This document shows positions 9,005-17,173 of a stretch of DNA of 64,000 bases, piece by piece. Each line of letters starts with the position of its first letter. Within the stretch, counting starts at the first letter, position 1. Below the pieces are notes generated by a model that did no database searches, was not told where the DNA came from, and saw only the letters and a list, made by a program, of their open reading frames with translations. The position numbers were made by a program, and so were the translations under genes. This DNA comes from Altererythrobacter sp. C41 (GTDB lineage: Bacteria; Pseudomonadota; Alphaproteobacteria; Sphingomonadales; Sphingomonadaceae). Location of the stretch: NCBI RefSeq assembly GCF_016803135.1, contig NZ_JAEVFE010000001.1:496001-560000 (forward strand). The letters run 5' to 3'.

Positions 9005-9487
9005 ATGACGATTTCGGTAGGCGACAGAATTCCCGATGTGACGCTGGTCAAGGCGACCGAGAACGGGCCCGAGAAGGTCCAGTCGAGCGACTACTTCAAG
9101 GGCAAGAAGGTGGCGCTGTTCTCCGTCCCCGGCGCTTTCACCCCGACCTGCTCGGCCCGGCATCTGCCCGGCTATGTCGAGAAGGCCCAGGACCTGAAGG
9201 CCAAGGGCGTCGACGAGATCGCCTGCACCGCCGTCAACGACGCCTTCGTGATGGGCGCCTGGAACAAGAATGCGGGTTCGGAAGACATCACCATGCTTGC
9301 AGACGGCAACGGCGAATTCGCCGAAGCCGTGGGCCTGACCATGGACGGCAGCGGCTTCGGCCTCGGCCAGCGCGGCCAGCGTTACTCGATGATTGTCGAG
9401 GACGGCGTGGTCAAGGAACTGAACGTCGAGCAGCCGGGCGACTTCTCGGTCTCGAGCGCGGAGCATATGCTCGGCCAACTCGGCTGA
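9005..9487 (+). CDS. Peroxiredoxin (Prx5-type, glutaredoxin/glutathione-dependent)
   Basis: A 160-residue cytoplasmic thiol peroxidase that reduces hydrogen peroxide and alkyl hydroperoxides. The active-site signature PGAFTPTCSARHLPGY with the peroxidatic cysteine at about residue 48 is the Prx5/hybrid-Prx form. The start MTISVGDRIPD at 9005 is the family start; the upstream in-frame extension crosses the promoter region. It diverges from ahcY across about 190 bases that hold the palindrome. Expression may therefore share a regulator with ahcY, but this is not shown. Confidence 0.94.
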   Translation: MTISVGDRIPDVTLVKATENGPEKVQSSDYFKGKKVALFSVPGAFTPTCSARHLPGYVEKAQDLKAKGVDEIACTAVNDAFVMGAWNKNAGSEDITMLADGNGEFAEAVGLTMDGSGFGLGQRGQRYSMIVEDGVVKELNVEQPGDFSVSSAEHMLGQLG

Positions 9488-9626
9488 CGCCCCTCCTCGT
9501 TCCGGCTCGCGCCGGGCATGACGAAATTACCGGCCGGGGCGTCCTGCGACGTCCCGGCTATTTCGTTCCGGGCCAGCACTCCACTGGTTATCCGGCGCGA
9601 TGAGCGACTGGCTGAGAAACAGGCTC

Positions 9627-10235
9627 TCAATAGCCCATCAGCTTGAGCACTTCCTCGCGGCTGCGGGGGTCGTCCAGGAAAGTGCCCATCATGCGGCTGG
9701 TGGTCATGGTGACGCCGGGCGTGCGGACGCCGCGGGCGGTCATGCAGCTATGGCTGGCCTCGATCACGACGGCGACGCCCTGCGGATGGAGGTGTTCCCA
9801 GATGCAGTCGGCGACTTCGGCAGTGAGGCGCTCCTGGACCTGCAGGCGGCGGGCGAAACCATGGAGTACCCGGGCGAGCTTGGAGATGCCGACCACGCGG
9901 TCGGTCGGCAGATAGGCGATCGCGGCCTTGCCGATGATCGGCGCCATATGATGTTCGCAATGGCTCTGAAACGGGATATCCCGGAGCAGGACGATCTCGT
10001 TGTAGCCGCCGACTTCCTCGAACACGCGGCTGAGATGGATCGAGGGATCCTCCCCGTAGCCGAGACAGTATTCCTTCCACGCCCGCGCCACGCGCTTGGG
10101 CGTATCGAGCAGGCCCTCCCGCGTCGGATCGTCGCCAGTCCAACGGATCAGAGTGCGGATCGCCTCCTGCACCTCTTCGGGCACCGGCGGCTTTCCATCC
10201 GATACGTCTTCGTCGGGTCCGACCAGGCTGCTCAT
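9627..10235 (-). CDS. folE: GTP cyclohydrolase I
   Basis: FolE opens the GTP imidazole ring to form 7,8-dihydroneopterin triphosphate, the first step of tetrahydrofolate synthesis. It has 202 residues, with zinc-binding HCEHHMAP in the middle and SCMTARGVRTPG near the C-terminus, both diagnostic of type IA enzymes. Its ATG at 10235 overlaps the stop of the phospholipase D-like gene as ATGA, so the two are translationally coupled although not obviously related in function. folB, a later pathway enzyme, lies at 61.2 kb. Confidence 0.97.
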   Translation of the reverse strand: MSSLVGPDEDVSDGKPPVPEEVQEAIRTLIRWTGDDPTREGLLDTPKRVARAWKEYCLGYGEDPSIHLSRVFEEVGGYNEIVLLRDIPFQSHCEHHMAPIIGKAAIAYLPTDRVVGISKLARVLHGFARRLQVQERLTAEVADCIWEHLHPQGVAVVIEASHSCMTARGVRTPGVTMTTSRMMGTFLDDPRSREEVLKLMGY

Positions 10236-11770
10236 TTCCCCATCCTCTTTTTCGCCCCGCGGAAGGCGCGGCCCAGAGGGCTTCCCTTACGGAAAAGTCC
10301 GCCTTTGGCAAACGGCTCGAACATCTCGTCGGGCCGCTCGGGATCGAGCAGGTTGGACCCCGCCAGAGTCTCTTCGATGCTGCCGATTTCGGGCGGATCA
10401 TAGCGCCGCAGCGAGCGCCCATCGCCCTGCCCGTGCGCCGCGATCAGGGCATGCATCGACGGATCGGCGGAGAGCAGCCGGGCCACCTCTTCCCCCTCGA
10501 TTCCGCAGTGTTCGCCGAGCAGCGAGTGGCGCAGCGCGGCGATGCCGTCACAAGCGTGATCGTTGCCCGGTCGGTCGCAATCGACGAACACGTCGCACTC
10601 CGAATCCAGACCCATCGACCGGTTGTTGAAGTTGGCCGAACCGATCCGCAAAATGCGATCGTCCACGATCATCAACTTTGCGTGCACATAGATCGGCGTA
10701 TCGCCGGCGTGCGGGACATAGACCTTGAAGCGGCGCTTGTGGTCCAGTTCGGCCAGGCTATGGAGCAGGCAATTGCGCGCGTGATCCATCGCCTGCTGCT
10801 CCAGCCACCCTTCGGCCGTCTGCGGCTGGACCATGACGATTTCGGGCGGATCGTCCTCCTTCAGACGCTCGCCGATCGCCTCCGCGATCTTGCGCGAGGT
10901 GAAATACTGGTTCTCGCTGTAGATGAAGCGCCGGGCGCGAGCGATCTGGGCGAGCAGCAACTGCTCGATCTCGTTCACCTGCGGCGAACCGTCGTGTTTG
11001 GCGCGCGTCCGCGCGATGCCGATCTCGATATTCTCGAACTGGACCGGCAGATCATCGGGCCAGAGGCTTTCGTCGGGAATCGGTACCTGCTCGAGCCGCT
11101 CGCCGCCCGCTCGCTCCCACCGGTTGCGGCCGAGGGCGCCCAGGACGCGCGCCGCGTCGCCTTCGAACATCATCGTTGCGTCATGCCAGGGGCCGTAGCG
11201 CCTGCCGTGCGGCCGCCGCCGGCGCCGGTCGTGCTCCAGATGCTCGCGCGTGTCCCACCGGTCCTGCGTCATGTCGATCCCGCCGCAGACGGCCAGCTTG
11301 TCGTCCAGCACCGCGATCTTCTGGTGATGCGAGCAGCCGACCGGATGGTGAGTATCGAACTTGAAAGTGATCCCGCGGTGCGAAGCCATGCGCGCCAGAT
11401 CCACCAGCATATAGCCGCGCAGCATGAACTGGAGCAGGCCCAGGCTCCATTTGAGGACCCGAATCTCCATCCCCGGCCGATGGCGCGCTAACCACATGAG
11501 GAAACTGCCGAGCCGGCGCGGATACTTGCGGCGCAGGATCCGGTGGAACCAGCGGCGGCCCAGAGCGAGGTGAATGCGCGTGTCGAAATCCCACCCCACC
11601 AGGAATATCCGGTGGCGGGCCTTGAGCATCGCCTGCTGCATCAGCGCGAAATAGGCCGCCGCGTCGACGATCACGCTCGCGCGATCGACGCGGGCATAAC
11701 GCCAGACGCCCGGTTCTTCCGCGCGGTCGTCGAACTCCGGCTCGCTCAAGTCTTCCTCGGCCGCGCCCAC
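10232..11770 (-). CDS. Phospholipase D-like / cardiolipin-synthase-family protein
   Basis: A 512-residue protein with two HKD catalytic motifs: HHQKIAVLDD from about residue 148 and HAKLMIVDD from about residue 363, the latter followed by GSANFNNRSMGLDSECDV. This layout is that of phosphatidyltransferases such as cardiolipin synthases and of bacterial PLDs. The absence of convincing N-terminal membrane helices favours a PLD or ClsB/C-like enzyme over ClsA. The start is GTG at 11770. It is coupled to folE downstream and lies 16 bases after the hemerythrin gene. Confidence 0.85.
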   Translation of the reverse strand: MGAAEEDLSEPEFDDRAEEPGVWRYARVDRASVIVDAAAYFALMQQAMLKARHRIFLVGWDFDTRIHLALGRRWFHRILRRKYPRRLGSFLMWLARHRPGMEIRVLKWSLGLLQFMLRGYMLVDLARMASHRGITFKFDTHHPVGCSHHQKIAVLDDKLAVCGGIDMTQDRWDTREHLEHDRRRRRPHGRRYGPWHDATMMFEGDAARVLGALGRNRWERAGGERLEQVPIPDESLWPDDLPVQFENIEIGIARTRAKHDGSPQVNEIEQLLLAQIARARRFIYSENQYFTSRKIAEAIGERLKEDDPPEIVMVQPQTAEGWLEQQAMDHARNCLLHSLAELDHKRRFKVYVPHAGDTPIYVHAKLMIVDDRILRIGSANFNNRSMGLDSECDVFVDCDRPGNDHACDGIAALRHSLLGEHCGIEGEEVARLLSADPSMHALIAAHGQGDGRSLRRYDPPEIGSIEETLAGSNLLDPERPDEMFEPFAKGGLFRKGSPLGRAFRGAKKRMGK

Positions 11771-11786
11771 CCCTCCCTCGCTTTCG

Positions 11787-12278
11787 CTATTCCTTGGCGT
11801 CTTCCATCTTCTCGGGCGTTACCTCGGCCTCGGCCTTCTCCGCGCGCTTGCGGCGCTCGAAGACGGATTCCATGTACACCTCGTCCTCCTCAGTGAGGTA
11901 TTTTTCGAAGTCGGGGAAGTGCTCGTCCTCCTCTTCTTCGATGTGATGACGATAGCGGTGATCGAGGGCCTCGAACTTCGTCATCCAGTCGCCGCTCGTC
12001 ATCTCGGTTGCGGCAAGATCGTTGAGCATCTCATCGATCTCGTGATGCTCGGCAACCGAGTGGCGAGTTTCGTCGGTGGTCTCCGGCTTGCGCAGCATTG
12101 TCGAATAGAGCGCTTGCTCCTCCGCCGCTGCGTGGCTTTTCAGTTCCTTGGTCAGCTCGGTAAAGAGGGTTTCGCGTTCTCGGCTCTCGCCCTGGGTGCC
12201 GAGAATCCGGTCGAGCAGTTCGCGGTGCTTGTCATGATCCTGCTTCAGACGCGCAAAAATCGCTTCGGCTGCTGCCAT
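11787..12278 (-). CDS. Hemerythrin domain-containing protein
   Basis: A 163-residue all-helical protein with the hemerythrin HHE histidine and carboxylate pattern: the first helix has KQDHDKHREL, then LKSHAAAEEQALY, VAEHHEIDEML and HHIEEEEDEHFPDFEKY. Such proteins bind an oxo-bridged di-iron site and are linked to oxygen, NO or iron sensing and storage. The start MAAAEAIF at 12278 is chosen because the longer frame runs into arginine-rich shadow sequence. The C-terminal tail is highly charged. A specific function cannot be inferred from the neighbours. Confidence 0.88.
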   Translation of the reverse strand: MAAAEAIFARLKQDHDKHRELLDRILGTQGESRERETLFTELTKELKSHAAAEEQALYSTMLRKPETTDETRHSVAEHHEIDEMLNDLAATEMTSGDWMTKFEALDHRYRHHIEEEEDEHFPDFEKYLTEEDEVYMESVFERRKRAEKAEAEVTPEKMEDAKE

Positions 12279-12391
12279 ATCGGAGATCCCCTGTTGGTTG
12301 ATGTTCCATCGGAAAATGGCCGAATCCCAGCATAGTTCCTCGCGTGGCCGGCGGGGGTGACGAAGTCGCGGGCGCACGCCATATTCACGCC

Positions 12392-12808
12392 ATGGACGCA
12401 TTCAGGCAGACCCCGCCAACCGCCGAGGACATGGAGCGCATGGCGCAGGCGGTGATCGACTCGCTACCCGAGGAATTCCGCGAACCGCTGCGTCAGGTCG
12501 TCGTGCGGATCGAGGAGTTCGCCACCCGCGAGCAACTCGATTCGGTCGACATCCGAAGCAAGTGGAATTTGACCGGTCTCTACGAAGGGCGTCCGCTCGG
12601 CGAGCAGTCGAGCTGGGATTCCGGCGAACTGCCCCCGGTCATCAGCCTGTTCCGCCGGCCCCTGGTGCGAGAATGGCGCGAAACGGGCGTCGATTTCGGC
12701 GATCTGGTGCGGCACGTGGTGGTTCACGAAGCCGGGCATCACTTCGGCTTTTCCGACGAGGAGATGCACTGGCTCGAAGACAGCGTGGACGACGAACTCG
12801 CGCCCTAG
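12392..12808 (+). CDS. Metallopeptidase family protein (zincin-like)
   Basis: A 138-residue cytoplasmic protein of the minimal zincin family (formerly DUF1025). The zinc motif HEAGHHFGFSDEE lies at about residues 111-123, with HEXXH and a downstream acidic residue. Substrates of this family are largely unknown. The start MDAFRQTPPT at 12392 gives the usual length; an upstream in-frame methionine lies in the region divergent from the hemerythrin gene. It converges on the pilZ gene: the two stop codons share the CTAG at 12805-12808. Confidence 0.85.
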   Translation: MDAFRQTPPTAEDMERMAQAVIDSLPEEFREPLRQVVVRIEEFATREQLDSVDIRSKWNLTGLYEGRPLGEQSSWDSGELPPVISLFRRPLVREWRETGVDFGDLVRHVVVHEAGHHFGFSDEEMHWLEDSVDDELAP

Positions 12809-13122
12809 TCGCCGGGATTCCGGGCGAGCTCGTTGCGGATGTGATCGAGTACGGGGCCGTAGATCGGGTTCTCGAATTCGACACCGACCACCTGGCGCTC
12901 GGCCCACTTCACCGTCGCCGCGATCGGCCCGATCGGCCCGATGCGGACCGTGATCTGCGCACCGGGTATTAGGCTGCCGAACTTGTCGAAGAAGCGGCAG
13001 CCGCGTTCCGAGATATCGAGCACGCTGACGTCCTTGGGCACGCCGCTGCCGGTGCGGTAACGCCCCTCGACCGCGACATGGTGACGCTGCTCGCGCCGGG
13101 CCTCCTCGTCCTCCTGCCCCAT
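12805..13122 (-). CDS. PilZ domain-containing protein
   Basis: A 105-residue single-domain protein with the PilZ c-di-GMP-binding elements: the basic stretch RREQRHHVAVEGRYR in place of the usual RxxxR loop and VLDISERGCRFF in place of D/NxSxxG. A short protein of this type could act as a c-di-GMP effector in motility or envelope control. ATG 13122 is preferred to the TTG seven codons upstream. The last base pairs overlap the convergent metallopeptidase stop. Confidence 0.85.
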   Translation of the reverse strand: MGQEDEEARREQRHHVAVEGRYRTGSGVPKDVSVLDISERGCRFFDKFGSLIPGAQITVRIGPIGPIAATVKWAERQVVGVEFENPIYGPVLDHIRNELARNPGD

Positions 13123-13209
13123 GCTACCGAAACTACGCTGCAACGCATGCGAAGCAATAGGGATTCGCCAGAGGTGAGAGTGAGCGGTGATCGCTAGCCC
13201 CCATAAGCA

Positions 13210-13243
13210 AACAGGCCCACCCCCGGATGGGAACGGGCCTGTT
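13210..13243 (-). terminator. Second copy of the tRNA-Arg terminator
   Basis: An imperfect duplicate of the tRNA terminator: stem AACAGGCCC (13210-13218) pairs with GGGCCTGTT (13235-13243), followed on the minus strand by TGCTTATGG. It lies next to a 20-bp copy of the tRNA 3' end and shows compensatory differences from the first hairpin, so it folds as well as the original. Confidence 0.6.
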
Positions 13244-13245
13244 CG

Positions 13246-13265
13246 TTGGCGCGCCCGAAAGGATT
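13246..13265 (-). repeat. Duplicated 3' end of tRNA-Arg (possible att remnant)
   Basis: Twenty bases identical to 13385-13404, covering the CCA end, the 3' acceptor strand and the 3' half of the T arm of tRNA-Arg. The sequence then diverges completely. This is what a decayed integration event at the tRNA 3' end, or a decayed tandem tRNA copy, would leave. Confidence 0.65.
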
Positions 13266-13347
13266 ACTCCGCACCTGCGGTGCTTCGTCATCTCCGCGCC
13301 TGCGGCGCTCCGATTCCGAAAATCCGAACCTTCCATGGCCCACAAAC

Positions 13348-13383
13348 AAACAGGGCCGCCCCCCGGTGGGGACGGCCCTGTTT
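13348..13383 (-). terminator. Intrinsic terminator of tRNA-Arg
   Basis: Stem AAACAGGGCCG (13348-13358) pairs with CGGCCCTGTTT (13373-13383), followed on the minus strand by GTTTGTGG. It starts three bases past the tRNA 3' end. Confidence 0.8.
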
Positions 13384-13385
13384 AT

Positions 13386-13462
13386 TGGCGCGCCCGAAAG
13401 GATTCGAACCTCTGACCCCCAGATTCGTAGTCTGGTGCTCTATCCAGCTGAGCTACGGGCGC
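13386..13462 (-). tRNA. tRNA-Arg (anticodon ACG)
   Basis: The reverse complement folds as a 77-base tRNA including an encoded CCA. The acceptor strands are GCGCCCG and CGGGCGC, the D arm contains GCTCAGCTGGATAGAGC, the anticodon stem-loop is CCAGA-CTACGAA-TCTGG (anticodon ACG, read as ICG), and the T arm is AGAGG-TTCGAAT-CCTTT. It is followed by a strong terminator. Confidence 0.96.
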
Positions 13463-13507
13463 GCTTGGAGGGCGCCACATAAGGGGGGCGGCAGAGCTTG
13501 GCAATCC

Positions 13508-13942
13508 CTATTGGACCGGTTTTTCGGACAAGCTTCCGAACAGCGCCCGGCAGAGCGCGACGTCCAGCGGAGGCTTGGGCAGCGGCGCGATTTCCTCGGG
13601 CGTGAGCCAAGCGACCTCTCCACCCTCGAGCGCGCGCGGATCGCCGGTCCAGTGGTCCGTGCGGTAGAGAAGTATCACGATGCCTGGTGCGCCGTTGCTC
13701 GGTGCGGACTGGGCGAAGCTGGCGGGCCGGAGCCGGTCGCAGCGGATCGCAATGCCGAGTTCCTCGCGGATTTCCCGCTCCAGCGCGCGATCGGGCAGTT
13801 CGTCCGGCTCGACCTTGCCGCCAGGGAATTCCCACAGCCCCCCATGATGCTTTTCCGGCGGCCGACGGTGCATCAGCCAGCGACCATTGCCTCCGCGCAA
13901 TGCCAGCGCGACGACCGTGATCCATTTCGGCTCCTGTTCCAT
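13508..13942 (-). CDS. mutT: 8-oxo-dGTP pyrophosphohydrolase MutT
   Basis: A 144-residue Nudix hydrolase that sanitises oxidised nucleotides or a related (deoxy)nucleoside triphosphate. The Nudix box GKVEPDELPDRALEREIREE continues into LGI and matches GX5EX7REUXEEXGU with all catalytic residues. WLMHRRPPEKHHGGLWEFPG before the box is the MutT-type pattern for 8-oxo-dGTP enzymes. It lies just upstream of tRNA-Arg and diverges from the Flp pilin genes. Confidence 0.9.
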   Translation of the reverse strand: MEQEPKWITVVALALRGGNGRWLMHRRPPEKHHGGLWEFPGGKVEPDELPDRALEREIREELGIAIRCDRLRPASFAQSAPSNGAPGIVILLYRTDHWTGDPRALEGGEVAWLTPEEIAPLPKPPLDVALCRALFGSLSEKPVQ

Positions 13943-14021
13943 CTCGCGGACCTATCAGAACTTTTTCTTAATGGAGACGGTGCATTGTCCGCCCTCAGGA
14001 CCGTACCGGGGGGAAACGTCC

Positions 14022-14204
14022 ATGCAGCAGACGAATCTTCTGGCGCGCATCGGACGCGACACCCGCGGCGCTACTGCCATCGAGTACGGCCTGATCGTGG
14101 CCTTGATCGTGATCGCCTGCATGGGCGCTCTCCAGCTCGTCGTGGGGGAGACCATCGAGATGTGGGACTGGGTTTCGAGCGAGGTCACCAAGGAGAGGGG
14201 ATAG
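14022..14204 (+). CDS. Flp family type IVb pilin (first copy)
   Basis: A 60-residue Flp-type pilin subunit. The basic leader MQQTNLLARIGRDTRG ends before the prepilin segment ATAIEYGLIVALIVIACMG, with the Glu5-Tyr6-like EY pair of Flp pilins in a hydrophobic helix. The C-terminal part (VVGETIEMWDWVSSEV) differs from the downstream copy. GGGGGGAAA lies about seven bases before the ATG. No tad/cpa assembly genes are in the window, so assembly and TadV-type processing must come from elsewhere. Confidence 0.85.
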   Translation: MQQTNLLARIGRDTRGATAIEYGLIVALIVIACMGALQLVVGETIEMWDWVSSEVTKERG

Positions 14205-14324
14205 GATGGTCGGCCAGTCCCGACCTTTAGCACTTTATAAAGCCATTCCCCTTATTCCGCTCACTGCTCGTTCCCGCGTTGCAGGAAAGAGTTCGGGTAT
14301 CGAAGACTGAACCAGGAGACTGAC

Positions 14325-14498
14325 ATGAAGTTCATCAACAAGCTGCTCCGCGACGAGCAGGGCGCCACCGCCATCGAATACGGCCTGATTGCAGCGCTTA
14401 TCGCTGTTGCTGCGATTGGTGCGATGGGTGCACTCGGCGACCAGCTGATCGGGACTTTCGGTGAAGTTTCATCGGCGATGGAAAATGGCGCCCCCTGA
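14325..14498 (+). CDS. Flp family type IVb pilin (second copy)
   Basis: A 57-residue Flp pilin reading MKFINKLLRDEQG followed by ATAIEYGLIAALIAVAAIG and a short tail ending MENGAP. The G/A-EY processing context and helix match canonical Flp1/PilA. AGGAG lies about seven bases upstream of the ATG. This copy is closer to the major-pilin consensus than the one 120 bases upstream, and it is followed directly by a strong terminator, so it is probably the more highly expressed subunit. Confidence 0.85.
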   Translation: MKFINKLLRDEQGATAIEYGLIAALIAVAAIGAMGALGDQLIGTFGEVSSAMENGAP

Positions 14499-14529
14499 TG
14501 AAAGGTAAGCTCGGCAATCGCCGATAGAC

Positions 14530-14565
14530 AGGGCGGCGGGAGCGATCTCGCCGCCCTTTCTGTTT
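14530..14565 (+). terminator. Intrinsic terminator after the Flp pilin genes
   Basis: The 9-bp stem AGGGCGGCG / CGCCGCCCT (14530-14538 and 14549-14557) with a 10-base loop is followed by TTCTGTTT. It starts about 30 bases past the second pilin stop. Confidence 0.85.
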
Positions 14566-14582
14566 ACATGGCCAGCAAGCGT

Positions 14583-16055
14583 TTAGCTCCCCCGGACCAC
14601 GATCTTCACCTTCTGCCCGGCCTGTAGCGTGTCGCCCGAGCCGACGCCGTTGAGCACCCGGAAACGTTGCTCCTGTGCGTTATCGTAGGCCATGCGCCGC
14701 GCCAGCGAGGAGATCGTGTCACCGCTGCGCACCGTCACCACATCGATCCGCCGCGGCACGACCTGATTCGCTTCGGACTGGCTGATCCTGCGCATTGAGT
14801 TGAACATCGGCGTAAACACTCCCGACCGCCCGGCCTGGCTGATCGCGGCGAAGTGGAACGCCTGATTGTTCGAGAACTCGTAGGCGAACACCACCACATC
14901 CACTTGACCGTTCCCGCTGTTGACGCGCGCAATGCCGTAAGCGGCCGGGATGCCATTCACCGTCGTCTGCTCCATGCTTGCCGGCGCCAGCGTCTGCTGG
15001 TTGCCGCCGAGCGCACGGAAAACGCTGCGGATGTAGTTGCCGAGATTGCCGTCGTAAGCGCCGGTGCTGAGCTGCGCCTGTCCGCTCTGCCCATTGATCG
15101 ACACCGCGCGCGTGCCGTTGACCATGTAGAAACCCTGCGGCGCGGTGAACGAGAGGCGGAACACCGGATGGATGAATTGCCGTCCCTCGATGATCCCCTG
15201 CGCCGGATCGTCGCCGTAGACCAATCCGTCGATCCGCGTGAGGAAGGTATCGCGATTGGTGACGCCGGTGCCGCCCGCCGCCCTCTGCAGCGCCGTCTGA
15301 ACGCGGCTCGCGGGGTCGGGGTGGGTGGAAGCCCATTCGGGCACCGTCGCATCGTCACGCCCCTGCAGCGAGGCATCGAGTGCATTCTGCGCGGCGAGGC
15401 TCTGCAGCACGGTCGCCATGGCCCGGGGGTCGTAGCCGGCGCGATTGAGGTACTGAATGCCGAGGTCGTCAGCCTGCAATTCCTGATCGCGCGAGAAGCG
15501 CAATGTCAGCATCTGCGATCCCTGCAGGATGCCGCGCGAGATCTGCTGGCCGATGCCGCTGTCGCCCAGCAGGATGCCCGAGAGAATAGCCCCCGCCGCG
15601 CCGAGCAGCGTGTTCTGCTGCGCCCTTGCCTGTCGACGCTGCGAGTGCCGGGCGGCGACGTGGCCGACCTCATGCCCGAGCACGCCCGCAAGTTCCGCCT
15701 CGTTGTTCATCAGAGCGACGAGCTGGCGCGTGGTGTACACGTAGCCGCCAGGGATCGCGAAGGCGTTGTTGACCGAACTGTTGAGTAGCGTGACGGTGAA
15801 ATCCGACTGCGCATTCCCCAGCCCCGACTGGACCGCGATATTCTTGCCGACCTGCGCGACATACTGCGCCTGCGGCCCCGTCATCGCGCCTCCGAACTCG
15901 GCGAGAAGCTGAGGATGCGCTTCGGCGCCCATTTGCGCTTCGGATTGGGTGATCGGCGTCGACGCGCTCGGAATGTTGCCCATCGAGGTGCACGAACCGA
16001 GCGTCATGGAAAGCGTGGCGACCGACGCCAGCGCAAGCGGTTTCAGGCGAAGCAT
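14583..16055 (-). CDS. M48 family metalloprotease lipoprotein with LysM domain
   Basis: A 490-residue envelope protease. The signal peptide ends in lipobox TLGSC (Cys at about residue 22), so it is lipidated. The M48 zinc motif LGHEVGHVAARHS lies at about 130-142, with the third ligand region RDQELQADDLG further on, as in BepA/LoiP-type outer-membrane quality-control proteases. The C-terminus carries a LysM peptidoglycan-binding domain (VVTVRSGDTISSLARRMA). ATG 16055 is preferred to an upstream TTG because GGAGGAG lies just before it. Likely role: periplasmic protein quality control at the outer membrane. Confidence 0.9.
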   Translation of the reverse strand: MLRLKPLALASVATLSMTLGSCTSMGNIPSASTPITQSEAQMGAEAHPQLLAEFGGAMTGPQAQYVAQVGKNIAVQSGLGNAQSDFTVTLLNSSVNNAFAIPGGYVYTTRQLVALMNNEAELAGVLGHEVGHVAARHSQRRQARAQQNTLLGAAGAILSGILLGDSGIGQQISRGILQGSQMLTLRFSRDQELQADDLGIQYLNRAGYDPRAMATVLQSLAAQNALDASLQGRDDATVPEWASTHPDPASRVQTALQRAAGGTGVTNRDTFLTRIDGLVYGDDPAQGIIEGRQFIHPVFRLSFTAPQGFYMVNGTRAVSINGQSGQAQLSTGAYDGNLGNYIRSVFRALGGNQQTLAPASMEQTTVNGIPAAYGIARVNSGNGQVDVVVFAYEFSNNQAFHFAAISQAGRSGVFTPMFNSMRRISQSEANQVVPRRIDVVTVRSGDTISSLARRMAYDNAQEQRFRVLNGVGSGDTLQAGQKVKIVVRGS

Positions 16056-16191
16056 TTGCGGTGTCTCCTCCAAGCATGCGCGACGCTGCGCTCGCCGCTG
16101 CGGTTGATTCTATGCGAGAAACCCGGCGCGCACACGCTTGGTTCCCGCTTCTCGCGCAACCGTCATTTCAGACAAATCCATCGGGAACCCG

Positions 16192-16210
16192 CGACGGCGA
16201 GTCGCCGTCG
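16192..16210 (-). terminator. Hairpin following accA
   Basis: The perfect inverted repeat CGACGGCGA / TCGCCGTCG with a single-base spacer lies six bases past the accA stop, and weaker pairing (GGGAAC/GTTCCC) extends it on both sides. There is no clear U tract. Confidence 0.5.
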
Positions 16211-16215
16211 TTCCC

Positions 16216-17163
16216 TCAAGCGCCGCCGATCCGGAGAAAGCGTTCTTCGCGCATGCGCCGGAGCTCGTCGGGCGCGAGTGCGGAAAGGGCGTCCAGTTCT
16301 TCGCCGATCGCGTGCGCGAGAGCTTGCGCGGTTGCGACGGGATCGCGATGGGCGCCGCCGACGGGTTCGGGCACGATGCGGTCGATCACGCCCAGCCGCT
16401 CGAGGTGCTGGGCGGTGACTTTCATCGCTTCGGCCGCGTCGGGAGCCTTCTCGGCCGTGCGCCAGAGGATCGAGGCGCATCCTTCGGGCGAGATCACCGA
16501 ATAGACCGCGTGCTCGAGCATGAGCACGCGCTCGGCACTGGCCAGTGCCACCGCCCCACCCGAACCGCCTTCGCCAACGATCGTCGCAACCATCGGCACG
16601 GGCAGCGCAAGGCAGGCTTCGGTCGAGCGCGCGATCGCCTCGGCCTGGCCGCGCTCTTCCGCCTCGACGCCGGGAAAGGCTCCCGAGGTATCGACCAGCG
16701 TCACGACCGGCAGGCCAAAGCGCCCCGCCATCTCCATCAGGCGGATCGCCTTGCGGTACCCCTCGGGCTTGCCCATGCCGAAGTTGTGTCGCAGGCGGCT
16801 TTCGGTGTCGTTGCCCTTCTCGTGCCCGATCAACATGACGCGCCGATCGCCCAGCTTCGCAAATCCGCCGAGAATCGCCTCGTCCTCGCCGTAGAAGCGA
16901 TCCCCGCCGAGAGGGATGAACTCTTCGAACGCATGTTCGACGAAATCGCGAAAGTGCGGCCGCGCCGGATGGCGAGCCACCTGCGTCTTCTGCCACGGGG
17001 TCAACGCGGCATAGGTGCTGGACAGCAAATCGGCGCTCTTCTGCTCGAGCCGCTGAAGTTCGCCCGAGATATCGACGTCGTCGCCCTCGGCTGCGGTGCG
17101 CAGTTCCGCGATCCGCGCCTCGAGCTGCGCGACGGGCTTCTCGAATTCGAGATAGGAAATCAT
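16216..17163 (-). CDS. accA: Acetyl-CoA carboxylase carboxyltransferase subunit alpha
   Basis: AccA with AccD transfers CO2 from carboxybiotin to acetyl-CoA, the committed step of fatty acid synthesis. It has 315 residues, starting MISYLEFEKPV at 17163. VTLVDTSGAFPGVEAEERGQ and IVGEGGSGGAVALASAERVL are the AccA crotonase-fold motifs. The longer upstream frame is only the shadow of xerD. xerD ends 11 bases upstream on the same strand, so the two are probably cotranscribed, as often seen in alphaproteobacteria. Confidence 0.97.
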   Translation of the reverse strand: MISYLEFEKPVAQLEARIAELRTAAEGDDVDISGELQRLEQKSADLLSSTYAALTPWQKTQVARHPARPHFRDFVEHAFEEFIPLGGDRFYGEDEAILGGFAKLGDRRVMLIGHEKGNDTESRLRHNFGMGKPEGYRKAIRLMEMAGRFGLPVVTLVDTSGAFPGVEAEERGQAEAIARSTEACLALPVPMVATIVGEGGSGGAVALASAERVLMLEHAVYSVISPEGCASILWRTAEKAPDAAEAMKVTAQHLERLGVIDRIVPEPVGGAHRDPVATAQALAHAIGEELDALSALAPDELRRMREERFLRIGGA

Positions 17164-17173
17164 CGCAGAGCGC

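Noticed and set aside
9488-9626. Possible member of the paired-hairpin repeat family between peroxiredoxin and folE.
   Set aside because: It has only short hairpins of the type CCGGCTCGCGCCGGG and lacks the long paired arms, as does the one at 34149-34172; they may be degenerate copies or simple terminators.
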